DNA of 64,000 bases from Pseudorhodoplanes sinuspersici (GTDB lineage: Bacteria > Pseudomonadota > Alphaproteobacteria > Rhizobiales > Xanthobacteraceae). Where the stretch lies: contig NZ_CP021112.1 of the NCBI RefSeq assembly GCF_002119765.1, positions 2,412,501-2,476,500 of the forward strand, given 5' to 3'. The notes beneath the pieces are model-generated. The model did no database searches and was not told the DNA's origin. It saw nothing but the letters and a program-made list of their open reading frames with translations. The translations under genes were made by a program, and so were the position numbers. This document shows positions 7,864 through 17,377 of the stretch, in pieces; position 1 is the stretch's first letter, and each line of letters begins with the position of its first letter.

Positions 7864-8646
7864 ATGGGCCTCATGGAAAAATTCTTTGGCAAAGCTACCA
7901 CTATCACCTCGGCGATGATCCGCGACGAAATCGCGCGTGCCGAAAGCGAGGTAAAGGCGCTGGGTATCAAGCTCGGGGGCGCGCTTGCTGGCGTGGCTGC
8001 AATGTCGGATTCCGAGCACGTCAAGGCTGAGGGCGAGATCGCCGTGATCGAGCGCGCTATCACTCGCCTTGAAGCGCGAATCGAACATTTAAAGGCAGAG
8101 CTTCCCGCCGTGATCGTAGCGGAAGAAGCCACAGCAAAGACCGCCACCGACGAAGCATTGCGCCAGCGCGCCGAAGCGGCACGCAGGGCGAATACGGTTG
8201 AGGCAAAGAAGTTGCTTGCCCGCTATGATGACCTTGGATCGCAAATGGGCGACGTGTTCCAGCGGCTCAAAGAGATTGCCGATGAGGCGAACGCCATCAA
8301 CTTGGCGCTGCGCGACAACCCGGTTTCAGCACCTGTCACGAGCTACCACGTCCTTTACCGCAAAGCCGCCGACCGCTACGCCAGCGAACAGCGCGAAGCC
8401 CGCCCTTGTTGGGTTTATCCCGATGGAACTATGGAACCGGCGACACTGGACGCGAACGGCAAAGTCAAACCGGTTGAGCCGAAGTGGCTTCACCATGAGC
8501 AGAAATTTGTAACGGCCCAACTCGAAAGCCGCGAGGTTATTATCGCTCGCACCTCGCCCCGACCCGGCCAATATGAACTTCCGCTGCCTGAAATTTTGGC
8601 TCCGGGATTTGCTGGAGGTGCCGCACATTGGCCGCGTAAGCGATGA
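7864..8646 (+). CDS. Coiled-coil protein of the phage-like operon (260 aa)
   Basis: 260 residues from ATG 7864. Residues 15-150 are strongly helical with heptad-like Leu/Ile/Ala spacing (IERAITRLEARIEHLKAEL, then a second coil around 125-150), so it probably forms a coiled coil. The C-terminal third is more globular and Pro-rich. The gene directly precedes small tail-like reading frames and the tape measure, so a phage structural or assembly role is plausible, but no family is recognised. Its last 74 bases overlap a reading frame starting at 8573. Confidence 0.6.
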   Translation: MGLMEKFFGKATTITSAMIRDEIARAESEVKALGIKLGGALAGVAAMSDSEHVKAEGEIAVIERAITRLEARIEHLKAELPAVIVAEEATAKTATDEALRQRAEAARRANTVEAKKLLARYDDLGSQMGDVFQRLKEIADEANAINLALRDNPVSAPVTSYHVLYRKAADRYASEQREARPCWVYPDGTMEPATLDANGKVKPVEPKWLHHEQKFVTAQLESREVIIARTSPRPGQYELPLPEILAPGFAGGAAHWPRKR

Positions 8647-8851
8647 CCGCACCCTTAGAGATCGCGCTGGATTTCCCGTCGAGGTTTCGACGGGGCTGAT
8701 CTATGACCGGCTGACGGCGTAACAGAATAGGCAGCGCGGCCCTGATTTTTGGACAAGTGCTGCAAACCCTTTCGGCGTGACTCCGGAGGTGATCGACGAA
8801 CGCGACCTTCGTCACTTCACGTCTTGCCTCAATGCCCATTTCGGAAACTGA
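8573..8851 (+). pseudogene. Small tail-like reading frame interrupted by an in-frame TAA
   Basis: Starting at ATG 8573 a 49-codon frame runs to TAA at 8720-8722. The same frame continues without another stop to TGA at 8849-8851, just ahead of the tape-measure ATG at 8857. Both halves look like protein: WLRDLLEVPHIGRVSDD before the stop, and RGPDFWTSAANPFGVTPEV after it. The stop is read here as a nonsense mutation of one 92-codon gene (GAA or CAA to TAA), although the first half could stand alone. The position, immediately before a tape measure, is where tail assembly chaperones are found. Family not confirmed. Confidence 0.45.
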
Positions 8852-8856
8852 CTAAC

Positions 8857-11391
8857 ATGGCTACCGGCTTCTCTGTATTCGTCAACATTGGCGGCAAGGT
8901 CAACCCCAGCCTCAATGCGTCAGTCGCCCAGGCGAAGTCGCAAGTTAGGGGACTTGAGGCGACACTCGCTGGCATCGGTGCGAGGCTCAATGCGCCATTT
9001 GTTGCCGTCAACAAGCATCTTGCAGAAACCTCTAAGCGAATGGCGATCGTGCAGCGTGCGGGCCGTAACGCAACGTTCGGCGTCACTGCACCGACTGGTT
9101 TTTTTTCTGTGAGCGCGATCAAGGCGGCGACGGAGCGCGACAAAGCCGCCAATCAGCTTGAAGCACTTGGCGGCGTTGAGCATTCCGAACGGCTGGCAAT
9201 CGAAGGTTACGCCGACTCCATCGCTGAAAAGTACGGACGCGCCACCGACATTCTTAAAACGTTCAACGAGATGTTGAAGGCTGGATTCGACGTGAAAGCC
9301 GCGAAAGGTTCGATTGCTTCGATCCTCGAAGGCTCTGTCGTCGCGGGCGACATGTCCGGCGCGGATATTGCTGGCGCAGTGAGCAAAATTGTTACGCAAT
9401 ACGGTCTCAACATGAAGACCGTTGAGGATGCCAGCGCGAGCAGCCGTCGCATTGTGGACAATCTGGTTTATGGAGCAAATTCAACCAGTGCGACGATGCA
9501 GCACATGGTTGACGCCTATAAGTTCGTCGGTTCGGCCGCATCGGCGGCAGGCGAGTCCATTGAATCCACCAATGCCCTGATCATCGCTTTGTCAAAAGCC
9601 GGTCAGCTTGGTTCAGAGGCTGGCGTCGCGTTGCGCAGTGCCTATGTCCGCGTGCTCAAGCCGACGAAGGAAGGCCGGGCCACGATGGCGCGGCTGGGTC
9701 TCGATTACGGGAACTACGTTTCGGGCGGCAAGCGAACTGGCTCCGGTGTCGCGGCTGGATTGAGCGCCGCCGGATTCGACATGTCCGGCCATGAGAAGGA
9801 AATCGACGCGGCGCTGGCACAAAACGAGGGCAACACCGAAAAGCAACGCAAGGCGATCTATGACGCGGTGGTGGCTAAGTTTAGCTCGGAAGCCGCGAAG
9901 GACCGCGAGTCGGTGCTGCAAGCGGTGGACTCCGCTTTCACTATGGCTGGCAGCAAGATCGACCTCACTAAACTTCTGATCGACCTCAAAAAGCATGGTG
10001 CGAACCAAGGCGACCTCGCCCGTATTTTTGAGGGGCGACAGTCGGTTCGCATGTTGAGCCTGCTGAAGGCGGATCTTGAAGGCATCTTAAAAGACATCAA
10101 TGAAAATGCGCCTAGCTATGGCGGAAAGACTTTCGCCAAGAGCAATCAGGGATTGCCCGAAGCCATCCGCAGGTTGGATGCGGCGTGGCAGGTTTTCAGC
10201 AATACCTTGGTGAAGGCTGTCACTCCCGAGATCGTCGGCATGATGGAGCGGCTCGCATCCACCGTGAAGAACCTCGCTGCGACCAGTCCCGGAATCCTCA
10301 AACTCGGTATTGGCTTCGCCGCGGCGGCGGCAGCCGCCGGACCGCTGCTCCTTGTCCTGGGTGCGGTTGGGCGTGTCGGACTGCTTGCCATGCGAGGGCT
10401 CAACTTCGCGCTGCTCGGCCTGCTCTTGCCCTTCCGGTTACTTGGCACGGCCGTGGCGGTTGGACTCGGTTGGGCCGCAACGCGCTTGAGCGCAATGGTG
10501 ATCGGCCTGCGCATGCTGACGGCGCTCGGGGCCGGGGCAACGCTGGCTGCGCTCGGCGGCTCTCTGCTTGCGCTCGGCCGCGCCGTGCTCCTTTTCCCGG
10601 TCACGGCGCTTCGTGCCACCGGCCTTGCGATGTGGGCGCTAGTCGCTAACCCCGTTGGCCTGATCATTACTGCGCTGGTTGCCGCTCTCGCGGCGCTGGG
10701 CGTGTGGGTCTACAACAACTGGTCTGGTATCAAGCAGTTCTTCGCCGGGTTCGGCGAGGGCTTCATGAATGGCCTCGGTCCAGCCGCTGGATCAGTGAAG
10801 GCGCTCGCGGATGGTCTCGGCTCTGTCGTCAATTGGCTTAGCCAGGTGCTCGGGCCGCTCGATGCAACGAATGCGAAATGGCGTGAGTGGGGCGCAACGC
10901 TTGGCGGTGTCGTGGCGCAAGGTGTGCAGCTTGTCATTAGCGGCATATCCAATCTGATTGGCCTCCTCGGGACCGTGATCGGCAAGGCAATCGCTGCCGG
11001 TAGCGCAATCAAGGGAATGTTCACCGGCGCAGCCTCAGCACCGGCGGGCGGTGCGGCTCCCGCCGTGCCGTTGGCGGGTGCTCGCGCGCTCGGTGGGCCC
11101 GTGACCTTTGGCAAGCCGTACCTTGTCGGAGAGCGCGGCCCCGAGCTTTTCGTGCCCGGTTCGAGTGGCCGTATCGAGACGAATGACACGCTGCGTCGGT
11201 TGACGGCCGATGGCGCAACGGCAGTCGCGGCGACTGAGAGTAGGACGGTTCGAGGTGGAGCGATTTCTTTCAACCCCGTCTTCAATATCTCGGGGGACGA
11301 TCCTCGCGGCATTGGTGTGCAAGTACGGGCTGAGATGCAGCGCTTCCTTGTAGAACTGGAATCAGAGCAGCGAGGGTTGTTGAGTGACTAG
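8857..11391 (+). CDS. Phage tail tape measure protein (TP901-like)
   Basis: 844 residues from ATG 8857; the open frame extends to TTG 8749, but that segment does not look coding. The N-terminal part (SVFVNIGGKVNPSL...AQAKSQVRGLEATLAGIG) and the repeated Ala/Gly-rich region with SAASAAGESIESTNALIIAL, followed by GQLGSEAGVALRSAY and MARLGLDYG, match the core of TP901-family tape measures. About residues 475-600 hold long Ala/Leu-rich hydrophobic helices, expected of the part that inserts in the host membrane. Tape measures set tail length and help DNA entry. No baseplate, sheath, tube, capsid or lysis genes are present around it, so it is an orphan from a decayed prophage or a satellite-encoded factor. 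Confidence 0.8.
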   Translation: MATGFSVFVNIGGKVNPSLNASVAQAKSQVRGLEATLAGIGARLNAPFVAVNKHLAETSKRMAIVQRAGRNATFGVTAPTGFFSVSAIKAATERDKAANQLEALGGVEHSERLAIEGYADSIAEKYGRATDILKTFNEMLKAGFDVKAAKGSIASILEGSVVAGDMSGADIAGAVSKIVTQYGLNMKTVEDASASSRRIVDNLVYGANSTSATMQHMVDAYKFVGSAASAAGESIESTNALIIALSKAGQLGSEAGVALRSAYVRVLKPTKEGRATMARLGLDYGNYVSGGKRTGSGVAAGLSAAGFDMSGHEKEIDAALAQNEGNTEKQRKAIYDAVVAKFSSEAAKDRESVLQAVDSAFTMAGSKIDLTKLLIDLKKHGANQGDLARIFEGRQSVRMLSLLKADLEGILKDINENAPSYGGKTFAKSNQGLPEAIRRLDAAWQVFSNTLVKAVTPEIVGMMERLASTVKNLAATSPGILKLGIGFAAAAAAAGPLLLVLGAVGRVGLLAMRGLNFALLGLLLPFRLLGTAVAVGLGWAATRLSAMVIGLRMLTALGAGATLAALGGSLLALGRAVLLFPVTALRATGLAMWALVANPVGLIITALVAALAALGVWVYNNWSGIKQFFAGFGEGFMNGLGPAAGSVKALADGLGSVVNWLSQVLGPLDATNAKWREWGATLGGVVAQGVQLVISGISNLIGLLGTVIGKAIAAGSAIKGMFTGAASAPAGGAAPAVPLAGARALGGPVTFGKPYLVGERGPELFVPGSSGRIETNDTLRRLTADGATAVAATESRTVRGGAISFNPVFNISGDDPRGIGVQVRAEMQRFLVELESEQRGLLSD

Positions 11392-11394
11392 AGT

Positions 11395-14300
11395 CTAAGC
11401 CGCTTCTGCGTCTCTTCGGTCGCGCTCAATTCGCATGACCAAAACCCGCCGGACAGCGCCGTTCGCTTCGAACTCGACCTCATCCTCTTCATTCGCACCA
11501 ACAAGTTGTTTGCCCAGAGGACTCGCTGCTGAAATTTGGCCATTGACCAAATCGTCACGATTCTCGGTCAGTTCAAAGCTGATCGTCCTATTTTCATCGA
11601 TATATCGCACGACAAGACGGTCGCCAATCTTTGCGCCGGTCGAGGAAATTGCGCGGTATTTGGCGGGGGTACCTCCGAGAACCTGTGCTGATACGCGCTT
11701 CGTCTCACGATGCTCGGTGTAGACAGCAGGGGTGCTGATTCCATGACTCGGACGGATATTCAGCCGATCAAGCGTATCGAATAGGTCAGCCATACATCCG
11801 TCGGGGTCCACTGTGAAGCTGGACGACCAGCACCGCCAGAATTTCCAGCCAACGCGTTCGAGCACACGCTGTCGGGTCATATCGGCAGCCCACCGCTCCG
11901 GCCCGTGATACTTGTCACCATCGCATTCGATGGCGAGCCGTGCGCTTCCATCTCCCTCAACGACCATATCGATTGAAAAGCCCATCGCGCCGACTTGCGG
12001 GAGCACGCGGAACCCGCGCGCAACCAGTCGGCGCAGGATTTCGCGCTCGAAATCGGAATCGCAGCGTGCCTCCAAATCACCTGTAGCTTGGGGGCGCCCC
12101 TGCATCGGCTCGCGCATGTGGCGGATCACGTTCGCCTTGAGGTCCTTCGGATTAAGCTCCTCTTCACGAACTGATCGCACGAGGTAAAGCCGATCACGAG
12201 CACGCGACATTGCGACATTAAAGCGTTGCTCAAAGTGCAATGCAGTCTGTGCTTGCTTCTTGGCTGAATCAGCAACCATCGATAGGAAAACAATGTCTCG
12301 CTCGTTGCCTTGGAACGTTGCACTGTCGCCGCACGCAATTTTGTGCCGCATGACAAGCTCTTCTCCGAAACGCTCCAAGATCATCCGATTGATCAGTGCC
12401 GCCTGCTTCGAGCCGATTAGAGAGATAACGCCAATCGTCCGGAATGCATCCGCTTCGCCCTTTGTCGCGAGCGAAGGCGTTTCGATAATCTTGGCAATCT
12501 CGTCAACGATAACCTCCGCTTCGCGATGATTGATTTTGTCTCCGCTTCGAACGCCGTCCGGGACGTATATGTCCACAAGGGGCGGGTCGATACGCTCTTG
12601 AACCGTAGGGATTCGCAGAGGCACAAGCGCTTCGGTATAAAACTGAGTTGAGAACTGGATGATCGGCTCGACACATCGGAAGTGCTCGCGCAACATAACG
12701 AACTTGTCGGGAAACATGACCTTTGCAAGGTCGTAAAGCGACGATCCCGGCAAAAGGAGTGTCTTGAAAGGTTGTCCCGCAAGATAGGTGCGCTCTAAGC
12801 GATCAATCTTGGCATTCTCAATGAAAGCCGCCGAAGGGCTTACCTGTTTGTCGTCGCCTACTACCAAGATTTTCTTTCCACGCAACAACGCGGTTATTTC
12901 TTTAATGTCCGACTGAGACGCCTCGTCCATAATCACAAGGTCAAATGTGCCCACTTCGCCAGGCAATTGCTCGGCAACCCGCCATGAAGGCATAATCCAG
13001 CAAGGCACGCCGCCGTAACACGCAGCCATCGCCTGACGAGCCGCCCTTCGATGGCGCGAGGCACCAGCCCCTTGTCCTCCCCCAATTTTTCGCAGCGATG
13101 CAGCAAATGCCATAAGAGCCGCCTTCACAGGCCCGGTCATTGACTGCGCCAAGCCGTAGAACGTTCGCTCGCGGACGAGGCGCTCGAATGATTTTGATAC
13201 CGCGTGGTCGAGGTTTGAACGCTCTCCGGCTAGAGTATGCATTAACTCCCGCTGATCGTTGCGCTGGAGAAAGTTCAGAGAAGTCGCCCAATCCCATGCT
13301 TCACGCCAATTCGCGGGTATGATGGGATCGGCATCTTGCGACGCCGGTTCTTGCCTTAAGCGCTGAGCCCATGCAGGAGCACCGGCATTTTCGATTTGAT
13401 CGGCGATCAGGGCGATGGTCTCGAAGGTAATTCGGCGGTCTGCGATGTCGTTTAAAGTGTTCAAAAGGCTGTTCCAGATGGACTCAATCTTCTCTGGTGC
13501 TATGTCGCGCCTTCCGACGGCCTGCTCAAGAAAAGTCGCCACGATTGGGCCGAGCTTCTTAGCCGATGGTTTGAACAGACTTGCCACGCGGGCGACTTCC
13601 GCACGCGAAGCAGATAGGCGCGTTGCGGCCGCTGCATCCCGCAAGCAGTCGCGAAGCGCCTCCATTTTTGTAATGTCCGGCCAAAGGGAGCCGGGGGCTT
13701 TTGCAAGAACGTGGGGTAGGCACTCTGAAAGTTGCTCTTGCACCTGTGGTGCTATTTGGAGAACAGCCTTGAGCGTTGCGTTCAGTCCGCTAATGGCGGT
13801 TATCGTCACTCCATAGGCGGGTGATGTGCCAACATCTGTTGCGATAGCGTGCCACTTTGTCGTCACTTCCCTATGCCGCACTTGCCACAGATAAAACGAC
13901 CGAACATGGGTCCATTCAGCGGCGGACTGCGGTGGACGGCCAACGATGCGCACTTCCTCGACAACGGGTTTTAATTTCTTTTCGGCGAATGCAAACAAGC
14001 CGAAGGCGTTCTGACCTTCCGAAAGCTTCTTTAGGATGTTGTCAAATTCGAAATTGGCTTCAGCGACGTTGGGCACAACTACAGGTGTTTGAACGTACCG
14101 GCGATATTCGTCCAGCAATGAAGATGCGCTGTCGATAAAGTCGAGCAAAGCAGGGAAGGCGGGTGGTCGCTCCGTCGCGCTATCCTCTGAAAACGCTCTT
14201 AGCCAAGTGTGTTGGTCGAGGTGTTTTGCAGATGCAATGAGCGTGTCCAGATAGTTCGCGGCCTGTTCGGCCAGCGCAACCGACTCTAGACTAGCGAGCT

Positions 14301-16305
14301 TCGGAGTGAAGTCTGTCACAGACGCTGCCCGCTCCGAATAGTCCTGCGACCTTGAAATGTCGTCATGAAGGCGAGCTAAAGCATCCGCCGATGGCAGATC
14401 GGATGTCGAAGGATATTCTCCGCCGAGATACTCAATTCTTTTCCCAAGCGACATGCGGCAGCGGCGAACGACGTCGAGGGCTTTCGGCTCGATGCCTGTT
14501 TCTGAGAAGAATGCGGCGGGCGCATCATCGAACCATTGACACGCTTCGCGCGATGAAACTACTGCCTTGGCAAGCTCTGCCGGAGAAACGCCCCGCCCCG
14601 GCACTTCGGAGAGCTGCACACGTGCGCTCTCTTCCATTTGGGCGTCGATTGCAGCGATGCGCTGACGCATTCGGACAATGGATGACTCCAAGTCCCTGAT
14701 AAGACGCAATTGTTCGCCTGGCTTTACGCTTTGAACAATCGATTGGAGAACCCGAACAGCACCCTCCAGTTGCTTTAGGCCCTCGCGCTCCGAGGTCGTA
14801 ATGCTGATGGAAAGTTCACGCACTTCCTCGGGAAGTTTATCGCGTAACACCGAAAGCGCCGCCTCGCCGTGCGACACGACTAGCACGCGGCGGCCCGTTG
14901 CGAGATAGTGGCAGATGATATTGGAGATTGTGTGCGTTTTGCCTGTGCCCGGCGGGCCTTGCACGACAACCCCATCTTCTTTCTCAAGCCGCCGAATAAT
15001 CTCGACTTGCTCATCATTAAAGGGCATGGGGAAGAACAATTCTCCGAGCGGCGATGGCGGCTCGTCGGGTTCAGACATTACCGGCGCGCCACCCATCGTT
15101 TCCGAAAGGGGCTTCCATGCATCGGACTTTGATGCCTTCGGACCCATCACAAGGGTCGTCGCGGGACCAGGCAACTCTTCCTTATTTTCTTCGACTGACT
15201 TTTGTAGGTTCTGGATATCCTTTAGTACGAAGCTGTCGTTCCGTCGCCGCGCGAAGATGACCCAAGTGTCGGACACTGTGAGTTGCTCGCTGGCTGGAGG
15301 CACTTCGGAGGCAGGTTCGACGTGATCGCTGTCTGGCAGATAGCGGCCTTCCGCATCCAATTGCGACTGGCACGCTCTCAGGATCGGCTCGAAGGTTTCT
15401 CGTGCGAAAGGCGATACCCCATCGTCTTCCGCACTCAAAGCCAGCGCGCGCCTCGCTGTATTCTGCGCAAGCGGAACACCATCTAGGCGAAGCTCTTCGT
15501 AAGGGCGCAGGTTGATAACGGCGTCCGCTTGGCGTGGCCGGATACGAATTAGTCCGCCAGACTGTTCGTTAATCTCGACTTCGATGAGCCGCTCCAGCAG
15601 CGGCAGGTCGATGAGAACACCTTCTTTAATCCAGCGCGTGAGGCCAATGCCCCAGACAAGTTCGATTGCTGCATCCGGTCCGCCGAGTTCGACCTGTTGA
15701 ACAGCTTCGAACAGTCGATGATAGAGTGTAATGCAGCGTCTTCTGGGTAATTCTTCATTCGCCCACGACAACCATGGACCTGCGATGTAGGCCGCAGCTT
15801 CGGCGCTAATATCTGGCCTGTCTTCGAGACGAAACCGGATGTCGAACTTTCCTTGATCCTCCTTCGCCAACGCAGGGTGGCAGTCTTCGATCCGCGCCCT
15901 CTTCTCGGCGACTAACTTATCTTTTTCAGTCAAAGGTACCGTTGCGATAAGGAAGTCGCGCAGTTTCGGTTCTTTCTCCGGATCATTCGAATTTTCTAGC
16001 CACTCAGCTAGTGAGTCCGATGCCTTGGGGGGATTATGTCTTTTGAGTCGCTCTATCGTCAGCCAAATCGGACCGTCATCATCTGACTGATCATGTTTCA
16101 CACCAGGAAGGCCATGAAACTGGTGCTGATGGAATTGATAGGTTTGGCCGCTCGCAAGGCGATAGTCAGCAAGCTTAAACGCCGCCTTTTCGTCGAGCTT
16201 CACGACCTGTTCGACGTAACCGAGTAGTTCGTGCAACCGCTCGGCGGCGGTACTTCTGTTGTCGCTCAAAACTTCCCCCGTTCCGCAACTTACCGCGCGG
16301 CCCAC
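11395..16305 (-). CDS. SF1 helicase with Vsr/DUF559-like nuclease and GreA/B-like C-terminal domain
   Basis: 1636 residues from GTG 16305; a TTG at 16269 preceded by GGGGGAAG may be the true start. Residues 1-430 are a large N-terminal region of unknown fold. A P-loop (GPPGTGKTH, about 447-455) and a Walker B (IMDEAS, about 1124-1130) with a GDDKQVSPS motif, and a motif VI NVAMSRARDRL (about 1365), mark a Upf1-like superfamily 1 helicase. Next is a Vsr/DUF559-like PD-(D/E)xK domain (SDFEREILRRL, MVVEGDGSARLAIECDGD about 1455, then TRQRVLERVGWKFWRCWSS). The final 90 residues resemble the GreA/GreB C-terminal domain (ISSTGAKIGDRL...SPLGKQLVGANEEDEVEF). Such helicase-nuclease proteins are common in defence islands. 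The three-part fusion is unusual; the target is unknown. Confidence 0.8.
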   Translation of the reverse strand: MGRAVSCGTGEVLSDNRSTAAERLHELLGYVEQVVKLDEKAAFKLADYRLASGQTYQFHQHQFHGLPGVKHDQSDDDGPIWLTIERLKRHNPPKASDSLAEWLENSNDPEKEPKLRDFLIATVPLTEKDKLVAEKRARIEDCHPALAKEDQGKFDIRFRLEDRPDISAEAAAYIAGPWLSWANEELPRRRCITLYHRLFEAVQQVELGGPDAAIELVWGIGLTRWIKEGVLIDLPLLERLIEVEINEQSGGLIRIRPRQADAVINLRPYEELRLDGVPLAQNTARRALALSAEDDGVSPFARETFEPILRACQSQLDAEGRYLPDSDHVEPASEVPPASEQLTVSDTWVIFARRRNDSFVLKDIQNLQKSVEENKEELPGPATTLVMGPKASKSDAWKPLSETMGGAPVMSEPDEPPSPLGELFFPMPFNDEQVEIIRRLEKEDGVVVQGPPGTGKTHTISNIICHYLATGRRVLVVSHGEAALSVLRDKLPEEVRELSISITTSEREGLKQLEGAVRVLQSIVQSVKPGEQLRLIRDLESSIVRMRQRIAAIDAQMEESARVQLSEVPGRGVSPAELAKAVVSSREACQWFDDAPAAFFSETGIEPKALDVVRRCRMSLGKRIEYLGGEYPSTSDLPSADALARLHDDISRSQDYSERAASVTDFTPKLASLESVALAEQAANYLDTLIASAKHLDQHTWLRAFSEDSATERPPAFPALLDFIDSASSLLDEYRRYVQTPVVVPNVAEANFEFDNILKKLSEGQNAFGLFAFAEKKLKPVVEEVRIVGRPPQSAAEWTHVRSFYLWQVRHREVTTKWHAIATDVGTSPAYGVTITAISGLNATLKAVLQIAPQVQEQLSECLPHVLAKAPGSLWPDITKMEALRDCLRDAAAATRLSASRAEVARVASLFKPSAKKLGPIVATFLEQAVGRRDIAPEKIESIWNSLLNTLNDIADRRITFETIALIADQIENAGAPAWAQRLRQEPASQDADPIIPANWREAWDWATSLNFLQRNDQRELMHTLAGERSNLDHAVSKSFERLVRERTFYGLAQSMTGPVKAALMAFAASLRKIGGGQGAGASRHRRAARQAMAACYGGVPCWIMPSWRVAEQLPGEVGTFDLVIMDEASQSDIKEITALLRGKKILVVGDDKQVSPSAAFIENAKIDRLERTYLAGQPFKTLLLPGSSLYDLAKVMFPDKFVMLREHFRCVEPIIQFSTQFYTEALVPLRIPTVQERIDPPLVDIYVPDGVRSGDKINHREAEVIVDEIAKIIETPSLATKGEADAFRTIGVISLIGSKQAALINRMILERFGEELVMRHKIACGDSATFQGNERDIVFLSMVADSAKKQAQTALHFEQRFNVAMSRARDRLYLVRSVREEELNPKDLKANVIRHMREPMQGRPQATGDLEARCDSDFEREILRRLVARGFRVLPQVGAMGFSIDMVVEGDGSARLAIECDGDKYHGPERWAADMTRQRVLERVGWKFWRCWSSSFTVDPDGCMADLFDTLDRLNIRPSHGISTPAVYTEHRETKRVSAQVLGGTPAKYRAISSTGAKIGDRLVVRYIDENRTISFELTENRDDLVNGQISAASPLGKQLVGANEEDEVEFEANGAVRRVLVMRIERDRRDAEAA

Positions 16306-16669
16306 CCCATTTTAAGCATGCAATTTAGAGATGCATCCCTTCAGAGCGGACCAAGCGGCCTCCTATTTTTTGAAGCTTGTCTATGCTAACACACTGATAA
16401 CGTTAAACTCTAGGGGGGCGACGGATGGTGCAACCGGCCAGCAAATTTGCGGTTCCCCAAGCTCTTTTGGGAGGGATGAGCTGCGCCAGCGTTGGCCGTT
16501 CCCTGCCGAAACACCTGAAATCGACAGCGGTTTGGCACACCGCCTGCCCGTGTTGGCCAAGTCGGGCAACGGCAGTCCTTCTAATCAGCGCCGACCGCGC
16601 GCTTGGCGCAGGAGAGTCGCTAACGTCGAAGAGTGACGAGGCCTGCATTTTTGTCGCGCCGTGCGGCAC
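16306..16669. other. 364-bp gap, helicase promoter region
   Basis: Lies between the end of pycC (minus strand, 16670) and the start of the helicase gene (minus strand, 16305), so it should carry the helicase promoter. Open frames here on either strand have no protein-like composition. I see no palindrome or repeat that stands out. Confidence 0.4.
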
Positions 16670-17374
16670 TTACGGAGTCCAAGTCCAACTGGACCGAAAA
16701 ACTCGTTCAATCGGCCCCTTATTCCACTTACGCTCTTCCCACATGCTCCGGCCGTCATGGGCCAGCTTGGCAGCATCTGTCATCGCGTCAAAGACGGCGC
16801 CGGAAATATACGACCCATAGCTTTCTTCGCGAATGCTACTAAGCTTAGCAGCCACGTTGGGGGCTCTGCCAATCCAAATAAGGTCATTGCTATTCCGGAT
16901 TCCGGCGCGAACGACGAGTACATCGCTGGTATCGACACCAGCGCAATGAGCGAGCCTGAAGGTGCCATTGCGCAGTTTCTCAAACTTCGCTTCGAATTTC
17001 GGACGCAGCAGTTTTTGAAACATCCAATTTATTTGAAGTGCGCATTTCGTTGCATTGGTGTTCTTATGACCTTCCAAGAACACGCCCATGACCCGATCGC
17101 CATCAAAGCTACGGATTTCACCGTGATGCGCGCGGATGAGCCGAGAACTAGCGGCCAAGAATGCTTTGCAAATTCGCGCAGCAACGCGACTATCCCACAT
17201 CGCCAGATTCGTTGAATCTGCAAGATCAGCATAGAGCAACGTAGCCTTTAAATTTACCCCACCACCCGCCAAGGCAACCGTGTCAGACGTTGGTACCGTT
17301 GTTCCGTCGCGGATGTCCCAAGCCTGACTGAGGACGCCATCAATGTCTGCCGCCAAGTCATCGCGCAGCGCCAT
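16670..17374 (-). CDS. pycC: Pycsar-type nucleotide cyclase PycC
   Basis: 234 residues, a single class III nucleotidyl cyclase domain. The first metal motif is LLYADLADST (Asp50, Asp53). The second metal region is IRSFDGDRVMGVF (Asp91/Asp93). The conserved IGRAPNVAAKLSS segment (about 168-180) supplies the usual Asn/Ala/Ala/Lys-Leu positions. Size, sequence pattern and the neighbouring membrane effector match Pycsar cyclases, which make cCMP or cUMP on phage infection. The gene starts 3 bases after the effector stop (17378), so both are co-transcribed leftward. The base made (C or U) cannot be told from sequence here; it could also be a purine cyclase. Confidence 0.85.
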   Translation of the reverse strand: MALRDDLAADIDGVLSQAWDIRDGTTVPTSDTVALAGGGVNLKATLLYADLADSTNLAMWDSRVAARICKAFLAASSRLIRAHHGEIRSFDGDRVMGVFLEGHKNTNATKCALQINWMFQKLLRPKFEAKFEKLRNGTFRLAHCAGVDTSDVLVVRAGIRNSNDLIWIGRAPNVAAKLSSIREESYGSYISGAVFDAMTDAAKLAHDGRSMWEERKWNKGPIERVFRSSWTWTP

Positions 17375-17377
17375 TGT

